NCBI RefSeq assembly: GCF_007989085.1
Contig: NZ_BJVJ01000048.1
Span: 1 to 49,396 of the forward strand
Reading direction: 5' to 3'
DNA from: Pseudonocardia sulfidoxydans NBRC 16205
GTDB lineage: Bacteria > Actinomycetota > Actinomycetes > Mycobacteriales > Pseudonocardiaceae
Length of the DNA stretch: 49,396 nucleotides
The notes beneath the pieces were generated by a model, which saw only the letters and a program-made list of their open reading frames with translations, was not told where the DNA came from and did no database searches. The position numbers and the translations under genes are program-made. This document shows, in pieces, positions 1 to 8,771 of the stretch (the stretch's first letter is position 1; each line of letters starts with the position of its first letter).

Positions 1-483
1 GGGCACCCGCCGCTTCCCGGGCAGGTCGACGAGCAGGTTCTCGTCCTCGGCCAGACCCCTGGACACCTGATCCGGCGGGTGCAACAGGCGCACACCGTCG
101 CGTGGAGCGACGAGGTCGGTCGTGTCATGACCGCACCGCAGTACGCGGTGATCAGTGCGTTGTGGGCCCACCCGGAAGGCATCGACCAGAGCACGGGCGC
201 CGAGCTGGCTTCGGTGGACAAGTCGAGCATGGCCGACATCGTCCAGAGGCTGGTCAGGCGCGACTGGATCGCGCGCACGCGTGACGCGAACGACGCCCGC
301 CGCCGGCTGCTGTGCCTGACCGACACCGTGCGCGACGAGCTGGTCAGCCTGACGCCGGCCGTGCGGCGGGTGCAGGATCGGCTGCTGGGACCGCTGCGCT
401 CGACACAGGAGCGGGAGCTGTTCCTGTCCGGGCTGCGCGCGCTGGCCTACACGGCCGACCTCGAGGCGACCAGCGGGAAGTGA
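1..483 (+). CDS. MarR family transcriptional regulator (5' end outside window)
   Basis: The reading frame is open from base 1, so the start codon lies upstream of the window; about 160 residues are visible. The visible part begins with a helix ending PGHLIRRVQQAH, typical of the MarR N-terminal dimerisation region. A winged helix-turn-helix follows: recognition-helix residues around DKSSMADIVQRL, then the wing DANDARRR. MarR proteins bind palindromic operators as dimers and often release DNA when a phenolic ligand binds. It is transcribed toward the class II aldolase gene and away from nothing visible here, but it lies close to the gentisate operon, so control of the divergent promoter near base 1400 is a reasonable inference. 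Family call is firm; ligand unknown. Confidence 0.88.
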   Translation, partial: GHPPLPGQVDEQVLVLGQTPGHLIRRVQQAHTVAWSDEVGRVMTAPQYAVISALWAHPEGIDQSTGAELASVDKSSMADIVQRLVRRDWIARTRDANDARRRLLCLTDTVRDELVSLTPAVRRVQDRLLGPLRSTQERELFLSGLRALAYTADLEATSGK

Positions 484-484
484 C

Positions 485-520
485 GGGAGGGGCCCGAGTC
501 GTCGGCCGGGCCCGGCTCCC
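485..520. terminator. bidirectional hairpin terminator
   Basis: Arm GGGAGGGGCCCG (485-496) pairs with CGGGCCCGGCTCCC (507-520) around a 10-nt loop, with one 2-nt bulge. It fills the 55-nt gap between the convergent MarR and aldolase genes. There is no T-run on either side, which is common in high-GC actinomycete terminators. Confidence 0.6.
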
Positions 521-538
521 GATCACGCGGCGCGGGCG

Positions 539-1270
539 TCAGGAGCCGGCATCGGCCCGGTCGAGCTCGCCGAACTGCGCGTCGGCCTTGCGGAGCAGGT
601 AGTCGTATCCCGCGGACAGCTGCGTGGCGCTCCAGAGGCCCCGCTGTTTGGCGGCCACGTCGGCCTCGGACGACCAGACGGCCGGGCCCCCGTTGACACT
701 GGCCATCAGCTGGATGCGGCACGCCCGTTCGAGAAGGGCCGCGTGCATCACCGCGGTGGCGATGTCCGGTCCGACCGTGACCATCCCGTGGCCCGGGATC
801 AGGCACCCGTTGGCACCACCGAGGGAGTCGGCGAGGGCGTCGCCGAGCGACCGCGTCGCGACGAGGTCGCTCGTGGCGGTGAACCGCACGACGTCCGGGG
901 CCAGGAAGGGCACCGCGTCGTGCGACAAGGGCCTCAGGGGCACGTCGAGCGCGGCGAAGGCGGCCGCGGCCTCGCCATGGGTGTGCACGGTCGCCCCGAC
1001 GTCCGGACGCGCCCGCAGGAGCGCGGCGTGGATGTGGAACTCGATGTGGCGCGGGCCGTCGCCGACGAGGATCTCTCCGTCGTCGGAGAGCAGCACCACG
1101 CGCGCGGGGGTGATCTCCTCCATCCCCCAGCCTGCGGCTTTCGTCCACAGGCCGCGGCCGTCCGGGTCGCGGACGGCGGCGTGCCCCCAGACCATGTCGG
1201 CCTGACCAGCAGCGCCGAGGGCGCGATGGGCGCCCACGATCTCGTGCGCGGGGGTGGATCCGTGTACCAC
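539..1270 (-). CDS. class II aldolase/adducin family protein
   Basis: About 243 residues from a GTG at 1270, chosen because GAGGAG lies 6 nt upstream of it; an in-frame codon at 1357 gives a 29-residue extension with no family-like sequence. Class II aldolase hallmarks are visible: the acidic catalytic residue in IEFHIH (E77), the zinc ligands in VHTHGE (H96, H98) and a third histidine in GHGM near residue 159. The family makes or breaks C-C bonds, or decarboxylates, on 2-oxo- or hydroxy-acids and sugar phosphates using a divalent metal. It is divergent from the gentisate operon, so it may process an intermediate of that catabolism or a side product. The exact substrate cannot be read from sequence. 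Confidence 0.85.
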   Translation of the reverse strand: MVHGSTPAHEIVGAHRALGAAGQADMVWGHAAVRDPDGRGLWTKAAGWGMEEITPARVVLLSDDGEILVGDGPRHIEFHIHAALLRARPDVGATVHTHGEAAAAFAALDVPLRPLSHDAVPFLAPDVVRFTATSDLVATRSLGDALADSLGGANGCLIPGHGMVTVGPDIATAVMHAALLERACRIQLMASVNGGPAVWSSEADVAAKQRGLWSATQLSAGYDYLLRKADAQFGELDRADAGS

Positions 1271-1374
1271 TCGACTCTCCTCGATGACGCCTCGATCGAC
1301 CCGACTGCTTCGACCGTATGCGGAGTAATGACCCTGGTCAACTGACAGACCAGCCATCTGTGCACCTAGCAGGC

Positions 1375-1437
1375 TTGACCTGGCCCGGGCGACGACGTAG
1401 CTTCGGAGGAGTTAGTCCGTATACATACAGTATTACG
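1375..1437 (+). promoter_or_regulatory. probable promoter and operator of the gentisate/O-demethylation operon
   Basis: TTGACC (1375-1380), a 17-nt spacer and TAGCTT (1398-1403) make a vegetative-type promoter pointing at the dioxygenase gene. An AT-rich island, unusual in this GC-rich DNA, follows at about +10 to +30. It contains the palindrome GTATAC (1419-1424) and GTATTAC (1430-1436), so a repressor bound there would block elongation or open-complex formation. Which protein binds is unknown; the nearby MarR protein is the first candidate. Confidence 0.5.
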
Positions 1438-1453
1438 CCGGATCGGAGTGGAG

Positions 1454-2593
1454 ATGGCTACACGGCGCTTCAGCGCTACCGACCCCGACCTGGACCAGCT
1501 CTACCAGCGACTCTCCGAGGGGTCGCTGCAGCCGTTGTGGGAGCTGTCGGGACTGCTCACCTCCGAACCCCGGGTCAGGGGCGTGCCCCACCGGTGGCCG
1601 GGAAGCGAGCTGCGCGAGCTGGGTAGCCGCGCGGGCGACCTCGTCCCCGTGGATCGTGGCGGCGACCGCCGCGTCCTGGCCTGCTGCAACCCCGGCCTGG
1701 GGGGTGCGCCGTACGCGGTGTCGACACTGTGGGCGGCGGTGCAGTACCTGCGTGGGCACGAGGTGGCACCCGCGCATCGGCACACGCCTGCCGCTCTGCG
1801 GTTCATCGTCGAGGGGCAGGGTGTGTGGACCCTGGTCGACGGCGACGCGCTGCACATGGGCACCGGCGACCTGGTCCTCACCCCCAGCTGGACGTTCCAC
1901 GAACATCACAACCCGGGCCCCGAACCGATGATCTGGATGGACGTCCTGGACCTCCCGGTCGTCGCCGCGCTCGACGCCGTGTTCTTCGAGGAAGGCCCCT
2001 CGGAGGACGCCGACACCCGCACCGCGGCGCGGTCCGCGTCCGAAGGGTGGTTCGGCGGCGGCCCGGGCCTGGTGCCCGTGGCCGGGCCGCCGCTCCCGCA
2101 GCACCGCTCTCCCCTGCTCGCCTACCGATGGGCCGACACCGACCGGGCCCTCGACGCGGTGCTGGACACCGCCGGTGCGCGGTGGACGACCCTGCGCTAC
2201 ACCGACCCGGTCCGTGGCGGCGACGTCATGCCGACGATGCGGTGCGAGATCACCCGCGTGCTCGCCGGCGCGTCGACCGACAGTGTCCGCCAGACCGGCG
2301 GCCGGGTGCTGTGCGTGCTGCACGGCAGCGGCGAGGTCCACATCGGAGCCGAACGCTTCGACGTGGCACCCGGGGACATCCTGGCCGTCCCGTCCTGGAC
2401 CCCCTGGTCGGTCCATGCCGCCGACGACGTCGACCTGTTCAGCACCAGCGATGCGCCCGTCCTCGACGCACTCGGACTGATGCGGGTCCAGAACCTCACC
2501 ACCGGGCAGGACGGCACGGCCGCCCGCGGGGCCGACCACGTCACCGCCCTGCACCCGCACACCACGACGGACCTGTCCGGAGCGCACCGATGA
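1454..2593 (+). CDS. gentisate 1,2-dioxygenase
   Basis: Fe(II)-dependent ring-cleavage enzyme converting gentisate (2,5-dihydroxybenzoate) and O2 to maleylpyruvate. The 379-residue product has the bicupin layout. The first cupin (residues about 95-165) carries the metal ligands in APAHRHTP and the third histidine in WTFHEHHN, plus the stretch EGQGVWTLVDGD that is typical of the family. The second cupin (about 275-335) has no His cluster, which is usual for this family. ATG 1454 was chosen with GGAG at 1445-1448; a GTG at 1448 would add two residues. It is the first gene of the plus-strand operon and shares an ATGA with the next gene. Specificity between gentisate and substituted gentisates or salicylate is not decided by sequence. 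Confidence 0.9.
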   Translation: MATRRFSATDPDLDQLYQRLSEGSLQPLWELSGLLTSEPRVRGVPHRWPGSELRELGSRAGDLVPVDRGGDRRVLACCNPGLGGAPYAVSTLWAAVQYLRGHEVAPAHRHTPAALRFIVEGQGVWTLVDGDALHMGTGDLVLTPSWTFHEHHNPGPEPMIWMDVLDLPVVAALDAVFFEEGPSEDADTRTAARSASEGWFGGGPGLVPVAGPPLPQHRSPLLAYRWADTDRALDAVLDTAGARWTTLRYTDPVRGGDVMPTMRCEITRVLAGASTDSVRQTGGRVLCVLHGSGEVHIGAERFDVAPGDILAVPSWTPWSVHAADDVDLFSTSDAPVLDALGLMRVQNLTTGQDGTAARGADHVTALHPHTTTDLSGAHR

Positions 2594-3819
2594 GCGATCA
2601 CGTCCACGTCCCGGCCCTCGTCGTCGGAGGCGGCATCGGAGGGCTGGCCACCGCACTCTCCCTCGCCCGCAGCGGGCAGCCGGTGCATCTGGTGGAGCGT
2701 TCCGCGGAGTTCGCCGAGATCGGTGCAGGACTCCAGTTCGGCCCCAACGCCAGTCGCGCACTCGACGCCCTGGGCGTGCTCGACGACATCGTGCCCGTGG
2801 CGGTGCAGCCGTCGAAGGCGGTGATGATGGACGCGCTGTCCGGCGAGCCGCTGACGACTCTGGACCTCGGGCCGTCCTTCACCGAGCGCTACGGCTACCC
2901 CTACCTGGTCCTGCACCGTCACGACCTGCTCGAGATGCTGGTCGAGCACTGCCGGCGCCATCCCCTCATCACCATGGAGAACCGGCGCGACGTCGTCGGT
3001 GTCGACCTGCGGCCCGACGTCGCCGTCGTGACGTGCGCCGACGGGACCGTCTACCGGACGCCTGCGCTGATCGGGGCCGACGGGCTGAACTCGACGTTGC
3101 GCCGCGAGGTCGTCGACGACGACCTCGTCTGCAGCGGGTACGCCGCCTACCGCGGGACCGTGCCCAGCCACCAGGCCGGCCACGCGATCGCACCCGACGA
3201 CGTGGTCCTCTGGATCGGCCCGGGAATGCATCTCATGCAGTACCCGGTCCGGCGCGGGGAGCTCTACAACCAGGTCGCCGTCTTCCGCAGCCCCCGCTTC
3301 GCGGCCGGCCACACCGAGCCGGGCGACTGGGGCGGGCCCGAGGAGCTGGACGCCGCCTTCGCGACCGCCTCGCAGCCCGTGCGCGACGCGGTGGCGAAGA
3401 TCGGCCGGAGCCGCAGGTGGTCCATGTTCGACCGGGCACCCGCGCCGACGTGGATCAACGGTCCGCTCGTGTTGACGGGCGACGCCGCGCACCCGATGCT
3501 GCAGTACCTCGGCCAGGGTGCCTGCCAGGCCCTGGAGGACGCCGTCGAGCTGGGGCACCGGTTCGCGCAGCACACCGTGGCCGGTGTGCCGGACGTGGCC
3601 CAGGCCTACCGCGAGTTCGAGCGTGTCCGCCTGCCCCGCGCCGCGCGGTGCCAGACCACTGCCCGGCCGTGGGGCGAGCTCTGGCACACCGACGCCCCCC
3701 TGCTCCTCGCCCTGCGGGACCGGGTCCTCACCCAGCGGGCCGCCGACGACTACCGCGAGCTGGACTGGCTCTACTCCCCGGCGCCGGTGGGGACCGCGGC
3801 ACCCGCCCTGACCGCCTGA
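2590..3819 (+). CDS. FAD-dependent aromatic-ring monooxygenase (3-hydroxybenzoate 6-hydroxylase / salicylate hydroxylase type)
   Basis: A 409-residue class A flavoprotein hydroxylase that would use NAD(P)H and O2 to hydroxylate a hydroxybenzoate. The N-terminal FAD-binding fingerprint GGGIGGLATALSLARSG is at residues 11-27, the DG motif at IGADGLNS, and the second FAD motif at LTGDAAHPMLQYLGQG. Its ATG overlaps the stop of gentisate dioxygenase (ATGA), implying coupled translation and a product that is gentisate. The reaction is therefore probably 3-hydroxybenzoate to gentisate (6-hydroxylation); salicylate 5-hydroxylation is the alternative. The family is certain; regiospecificity is inferred from context only. 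Confidence 0.88.
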   Translation: MSDHVHVPALVVGGGIGGLATALSLARSGQPVHLVERSAEFAEIGAGLQFGPNASRALDALGVLDDIVPVAVQPSKAVMMDALSGEPLTTLDLGPSFTERYGYPYLVLHRHDLLEMLVEHCRRHPLITMENRRDVVGVDLRPDVAVVTCADGTVYRTPALIGADGLNSTLRREVVDDDLVCSGYAAYRGTVPSHQAGHAIAPDDVVLWIGPGMHLMQYPVRRGELYNQVAVFRSPRFAAGHTEPGDWGGPEELDAAFATASQPVRDAVAKIGRSRRWSMFDRAPAPTWINGPLVLTGDAAHPMLQYLGQGACQALEDAVELGHRFAQHTVAGVPDVAQAYREFERVRLPRAARCQTTARPWGELWHTDAPLLLALRDRVLTQRAADDYRELDWLYSPAPVGTAAPALTA

Positions 3820-3843
3820 CCAGAACGACCTGGAGCACACAGC

Positions 3844-4749
3844 ATGCGCTATCTGTCCTTCCTCGACTCGACAGGCCGTCAGCGGGTCGGCGTGGTGCCG
3901 GCCGGCTCGGTGACATCCGCCCGCGACCTGACCGATCTGCTCCCGCCGGGCGACGCGAGCCCGATGCGGCGGCTCATCAACGCGCAGACCGACGTCGCCG
4001 CCCTGGTCGCCGCGGCCCCGGAGGTCGACGTCGCCTCGGTGCTGCCGGTCGTCCCCGACCCGGGCAAGATCGTCGCGGCGCCGGTGAACTACCGCGCGCA
4101 CCAGGCCGAGATGAACGAGGCGAGCCACATCGACTCGCTCGGCGTCTTCCTCAAGGCACCCAGCTCGGTCATCGGCCACGGCGACGTCGTGCGCCTGCCC
4201 TACACCGACCGCCGGTTCGACCAGGAGGGCGAGTTCGCCGCCGTCATCGGACGCCGCACCCGCAACGTCGCCGAGGACGAGGCGCTCGGCGCCGTGTTCG
4301 GCTACACGACCTTGCTGGACATGACCATGCGCGGCGGTGAGGACCGCTCGGTGCGCAAGTCCTTCGACACCTTCACCCCGGTCGGCCCGACCGTCGTCAC
4401 CCCCGACGAGGTCGCCCCGATCGACGAGCTCGAGCTGCGGCTGTGGGTCAACGACACGCTGCGCCAGCGGGCGGACCTGCGCGACCTGATCTGGGGCCTG
4501 CCGAGGCTGATCGCCTACGTCTCGTCGGTGATGACGTTGTACCCGGGCGACATCGTCACCACCGGGACACCGGAAGGCGTCGGCGAGGTCTACGACGGCG
4601 ACCGTATCGACGTGGAGATCAGCGGGCTCGACCGGCTCGCCGTCGGGGTGAGTGATGCCGGCGCGGTCAGCTGCCCCACCCGCGGCGCCCAGCGCGGACC
4701 GGTCCCGCCTCGGGAGCTGACCCCCGTCGTCGAGCGCGGGACGACGTGA
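3844..4749 (+). CDS. fumarylacetoacetate hydrolase family protein, probable fumarylpyruvate/maleylpyruvate hydrolase
   Basis: A 301-residue FAH-superfamily enzyme that cleaves a C-C bond in acylpyruvates using Mg2+ or Mn2+. The C-terminal catalytic domain spans residues about 75-275. It holds the substrate segment VNYRAHQAEM, the metal-binding acidic residues in QEGEFAAVIG, LLDMTMRG and the terminal signature TTGTPEGVG. In gentisate catabolism it would release pyruvate and fumarate, or maleate if it acts before isomerisation. No maleylpyruvate isomerase gene, glutathione- or mycothiol-type, is visible in the window, so direct cleavage of maleylpyruvate is possible. Its stop overlaps the GTG of the next gene. 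Confidence 0.88.
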   Translation: MRYLSFLDSTGRQRVGVVPAGSVTSARDLTDLLPPGDASPMRRLINAQTDVAALVAAAPEVDVASVLPVVPDPGKIVAAPVNYRAHQAEMNEASHIDSLGVFLKAPSSVIGHGDVVRLPYTDRRFDQEGEFAAVIGRRTRNVAEDEALGAVFGYTTLLDMTMRGGEDRSVRKSFDTFTPVGPTVVTPDEVAPIDELELRLWVNDTLRQRADLRDLIWGLPRLIAYVSSVMTLYPGDIVTTGTPEGVGEVYDGDRIDVEISGLDRLAVGVSDAGAVSCPTRGAQRGPVPPRELTPVVERGTT

Positions 4750-5435
4750 CCAGCCCCGCCCTCGCGTCGGGTCTGCTCACCGACGACGGGCACGCCGTCG
4801 ACCAGCTCGCCCCGCCGTCGGTCCTGGAGGCGGTGCGCTCACTGCTGCTCGCCGAGCGGAGCGCGAAGGACTTCGGCGACTGGGATGTGATGGCCAGGGC
4901 TTACGCCCCGCAGGCGCGGGTGCGGGTGTCCTGGTTCGATGGGACGGCCACCGAGTTCGTCGCCGGGGCGCGGGCGCGCGCGGACCGGGCGCTCGTCCGG
5001 TCCTTCCACGAGCTCGGCCCGGTGTCGGTGGTCGTCGCCGGATCGCGCGCCCTCGCCGACGCCTCGTGCGCGGTGCACCTGCGGGGGCTGCTGGGGGGTG
5101 TCGAGGTCGATGTCGTGAGCCGGGGCATCCTGCGCTGGCGGGTCGTGCACGCGGGCTGCGCGTGGCGGATCCGGTCCATGGACATGATCTACATCCGCGA
5201 CAGTCTCAGCCCCGTGGTCGCGGGCACCGCGGTGCCGACGCCGCCTGGCGCGGCGGGCGCGCACCCGCACGAGGGAGCTCGGTCCAGCTACCGGTTCCTG
5301 CAGCAGCTCCTGACCGCCGCAGGTCATGGCGTGCCGGACGACCTCCCCGGTCTCGACCGACCCGATCTCGTCGAGCCGATCCTGACCGGGCATCGTCGAT
5401 GGTTGACGACAGCCGAGGACAGCCGCGATGGCTGA
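4746..5435 (+). CDS. NTF2-like/SnoaL-like protein
   Basis: A 229-residue protein whose first 155 residues fit the SnoaL/NTF2-like cone fold: helix 1 at EAVRSLLLAERSAKDFGDWD, the segment VRVSWFDGTATEF, and a C-terminal strand WRIRSMDMIYIRDSL. Residues after about 160 are a poorly conserved tail rich in Pro, Gly and His. The GTG start overlaps the upstream stop (GTGA), so it is made with the gentisate enzymes. The fold occurs in hydratases, isomerases and small subunits of oxygenases, and often lacks a known function. No catalytic assignment is possible; an accessory or isomerase role in the pathway is a guess. Confidence 0.7.
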   Translation: MTSPALASGLLTDDGHAVDQLAPPSVLEAVRSLLLAERSAKDFGDWDVMARAYAPQARVRVSWFDGTATEFVAGARARADRALVRSFHELGPVSVVVAGSRALADASCAVHLRGLLGGVEVDVVSRGILRWRVVHAGCAWRIRSMDMIYIRDSLSPVVAGTAVPTPPGAAGAHPHEGARSSYRFLQQLLTAAGHGVPDDLPGLDRPDLVEPILTGHRRWLTTAEDSRDG

Positions 5436-5528
5436 GCCCACCCGGCCGCTGGTCTTGCACGGCTCCCGTTTCCACCACCTGGCGACCTCGCAGCGCGAGG
5501 CGGCCTCACCACGATGAAGGGACACCCC

Positions 5529-6893
5529 ATGCCCGAGAGCCTCGAGGACAAGCTGCAGCGGGCCGGCGGCGCGGTGCAGATGCTGCGCAACTCGCCGGCC
5601 AACCGCTTCCGGTTCGACTACCCCGACCAGTACACGAACTGGCAGGACGAGCAGGCCGCGTGGACGAAGACGGCTGTCCTGTTCGACCAGTCCCATCACA
5701 TGACGGACGTGTACTTCACCGGGCCCGACGTCGACCGGCTGCTCACCGAGACGGGCACCAACAGCTTCGCCACGTGGGGTCCGAACAAGGCGAAGCACCT
5801 CGTCGCGTGCACCGACGAGGGCAAGATGATCGGTACCGCCGTGCTGTTCGGCCTGGACAAGGAGCACGTGAGTGTGGTCGGCCCGACCCCGGTCGCCAAC
5901 TGGCTCACCTACCAGGCCCGGACCCGCGGCTACGACGTGGAGGTCGTGCGCGACGAGCGCACCGCCGACCAGCCCGCGGGCGGCCGTCGCACGCTGTTCC
6001 GGCTCGAGATCGAGGGCCCCACGGCGCGGGCGATCCTGGAGAAGGCGCACGGCGCTGCGCTCGAACAGGTCAAGTTCTTCGCCATGACCGACTTCACGCT
6101 GGCCGGCCGGCCGGTCCGCGCGCTGTCGCACACCATGGCGGGCGTCCCGGGCGCCGAGTCGATGGGCATGGAGATCTGGGGCCCGATCGAGGACTACCAG
6201 GCCTGCTGGGACGCGCTCCTGCAGGCCGGCGAGGAGTTCGGCCTGGTCCGTGGGGGCGCGCTCGCGTACTACACGGGTGGGATCGAGTCCGGCTACGCGG
6301 CGCAGCCGACTCCCGCGATCTACACCGCCCCCGAGCTCACGGCCTACCGCGAGTGGCTGCCGGCGAACGGCTACGAGGGCAAGCTCAGCATCGGGGGCAG
6401 CTTCGCCTCGGACGACGCCGAGGACTACTACGTGACTCCGTTCGACTTCGGATACGGCCACCTCGTCCGGTTCGACCACGACTTCATCGGCCGTGCGGCG
6501 CTGGAGAAGGCGGCCGAGCAGCCGCGGCGCAAGAAGGTCTGGCTGCGCTGGAACACCGACGACGTCAAGCGCATCTACGCGTCGAGCCTGTTCGACGGGG
6601 ACCAGCGGGCGAAGTTCCTCGACACTCCCCTGGGCCGCTACTCGCGGGTGCAGCTCGACGATGTGCTCGTCGGAGACCGGCGTGTCGGAGTCTCGACGCT
6701 GTGCGGCTACACGGTCAACATCGGCTCCTGGATGTCGGTCGGTTTCCTCGACGAGGACGTCGCCACGACCGGGACCGAGGTGACACTCGTGTGGGGCGAG
6801 GAGAACGGCGGAACGCCGAAGCGCAACGTCGAGCGTCACGTGCAGACGACCCTGCGGGCGCAGGTGCACACCGAGCCCCTGGTCGCGCATTGA
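5529..6893 (+). CDS. tetrahydrofolate-dependent aromatic O-demethylase (LigM/DesA-like, GcvT fold)
   Basis: A 454-residue protein of the aminomethyltransferase (GcvT) fold, the size of LigM/DesA enzymes that move a methyl group from an aryl methyl ether to THF, giving 5-methyl-THF and a phenol. Features typical of this branch: an N-terminal segment FRFDYPDQYTNWQDEQ, the strand VLFDQSHHMTDVYFTGPD, the central SMGMEIWGP, and a C-terminal GCV_T-like barrel. ATG 5529 is preferred over ATG 5514 because AAGGGA lies 6 nt before it. The next genes encode PurU, FolD, MetF and FolP, all THF enzymes, which supports a C1 transfer role over glycine cleavage. The natural substrate is inferred to be a methoxybenzoate; which isomer is unknown. 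Confidence 0.87.
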   Translation: MPESLEDKLQRAGGAVQMLRNSPANRFRFDYPDQYTNWQDEQAAWTKTAVLFDQSHHMTDVYFTGPDVDRLLTETGTNSFATWGPNKAKHLVACTDEGKMIGTAVLFGLDKEHVSVVGPTPVANWLTYQARTRGYDVEVVRDERTADQPAGGRRTLFRLEIEGPTARAILEKAHGAALEQVKFFAMTDFTLAGRPVRALSHTMAGVPGAESMGMEIWGPIEDYQACWDALLQAGEEFGLVRGGALAYYTGGIESGYAAQPTPAIYTAPELTAYREWLPANGYEGKLSIGGSFASDDAEDYYVTPFDFGYGHLVRFDHDFIGRAALEKAAEQPRRKKVWLRWNTDDVKRIYASSLFDGDQRAKFLDTPLGRYSRVQLDDVLVGDRRVGVSTLCGYTVNIGSWMSVGFLDEDVATTGTEVTLVWGEENGGTPKRNVERHVQTTLRAQVHTEPLVAH

Positions 6894-6945
6894 GCAGGCC
6901 GACGCACCGGGCGCACGTCGACCCGACGTCCGAGGGAGAACCATC

Positions 6946-7889
<944 letters not shown>

Positions 7890-7893
<4 letters not shown>

Positions 7894-8771
7894 CCGCCGT
7901 CGTCATCGATGGCCGCGAGATCGCACGGGACGTGCGGACCCGGGCAGCCGCGGGCGCGGACGAGTTCCGGCTCGCCCACGGCCGTGTTCCCGGCCTGGCC
8001 ACCGTCCTGGTCGGGGACGACCCCGCCAGCGCGGTCTACGTCGCGAACAAGCGCAGGTCGGCCGCGGCCGCCGGGATCGCCGACTTCCACCACCACCTCG
8101 ACGCGCAGACACCGGAGCCGGAGGTCGCCGCCGTCCTCGACGCGCTCGCCGCCGACGACCGGGTCTCGGGGATCCTGCTGCAGCTCCCGCTGCCGCGGCA
8201 CCTGGACCCGGCGCGGCTCCTCGAGCGGATCCCGCCGGCCAAGGACGTCGACGGGCTGACCACCCTGAGCCAGGGACTGTTGGCCGGGGGCCGGCCCGGG
8301 CTGCGGCCCTGCACCCCGTCGGGCGTCGTCGAGCTGCTCGACGCCGCCGGCGTGGAGCTCGCGGGTGCCCGTGCGGTCGTCGTCGGTCGTTCGGTGCTGG
8401 TGGGCCGGCCGATGGCACAGTTGCTGCTGCAGCGCGATGCGACCGTGACGATCGCGCATTCGCGAACCAGGGATCTCGCCTCGGTCACATCGCAGGCCGA
8501 CATCCTCGTCGCCGCGGCCGGAGTGCCGGGGATCGTCACCGGACAGCACGTCAAGGCCGGTGCGGCGGTGATCGACGTCGGCATCCACCGCACCGATTCC
8601 GGACTGGTCGGTGACGTCGCCTTCGACGACGTCGTCGGGTCGGCCGGGTGGATCACCCCGGTCCCGGGTGGCGTCGGCCCGCTGACGATCGCGATGCTGC
8701 TGACGAACACCGTGTCCGCGGCCGTCGCGGCGGCAGAGGGTGACCCCGCGCACGACGGGCCGGGCCGGTGA
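7890..8771 (+). CDS. folD: methylenetetrahydrofolate dehydrogenase / methenyltetrahydrofolate cyclohydrolase
   Basis: Bifunctional cytosolic enzyme interconverting 5,10-methylene-, methenyl- and 10-formyl-THF with NADP(H). The 293-residue product shows the catalytic-lysine segment YVANKRRSAAAAGI, the substrate loop ILLQLPLPRHL, the KDVDGLT motif, PCTPSGVVELL, the Rossmann-like GRSVLVGRPMAQLLL and the C-terminal signature PVPGGVGPLTIAMLL. Length is usual for the family. It overlaps purU (GTGA) and metF (GTGA), so the three are translationally coupled. A second, housekeeping folD elsewhere in the genome would support this copy being dedicated to demethylation. Confidence 0.94.

Noticed and set aside
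2197..4179. 660-codon minus-strand frame across the gentisate genes
   Set aside because: Low-complexity antisense translation; the plus strand encodes conserved dioxygenase, hydroxylase and FAH proteins.
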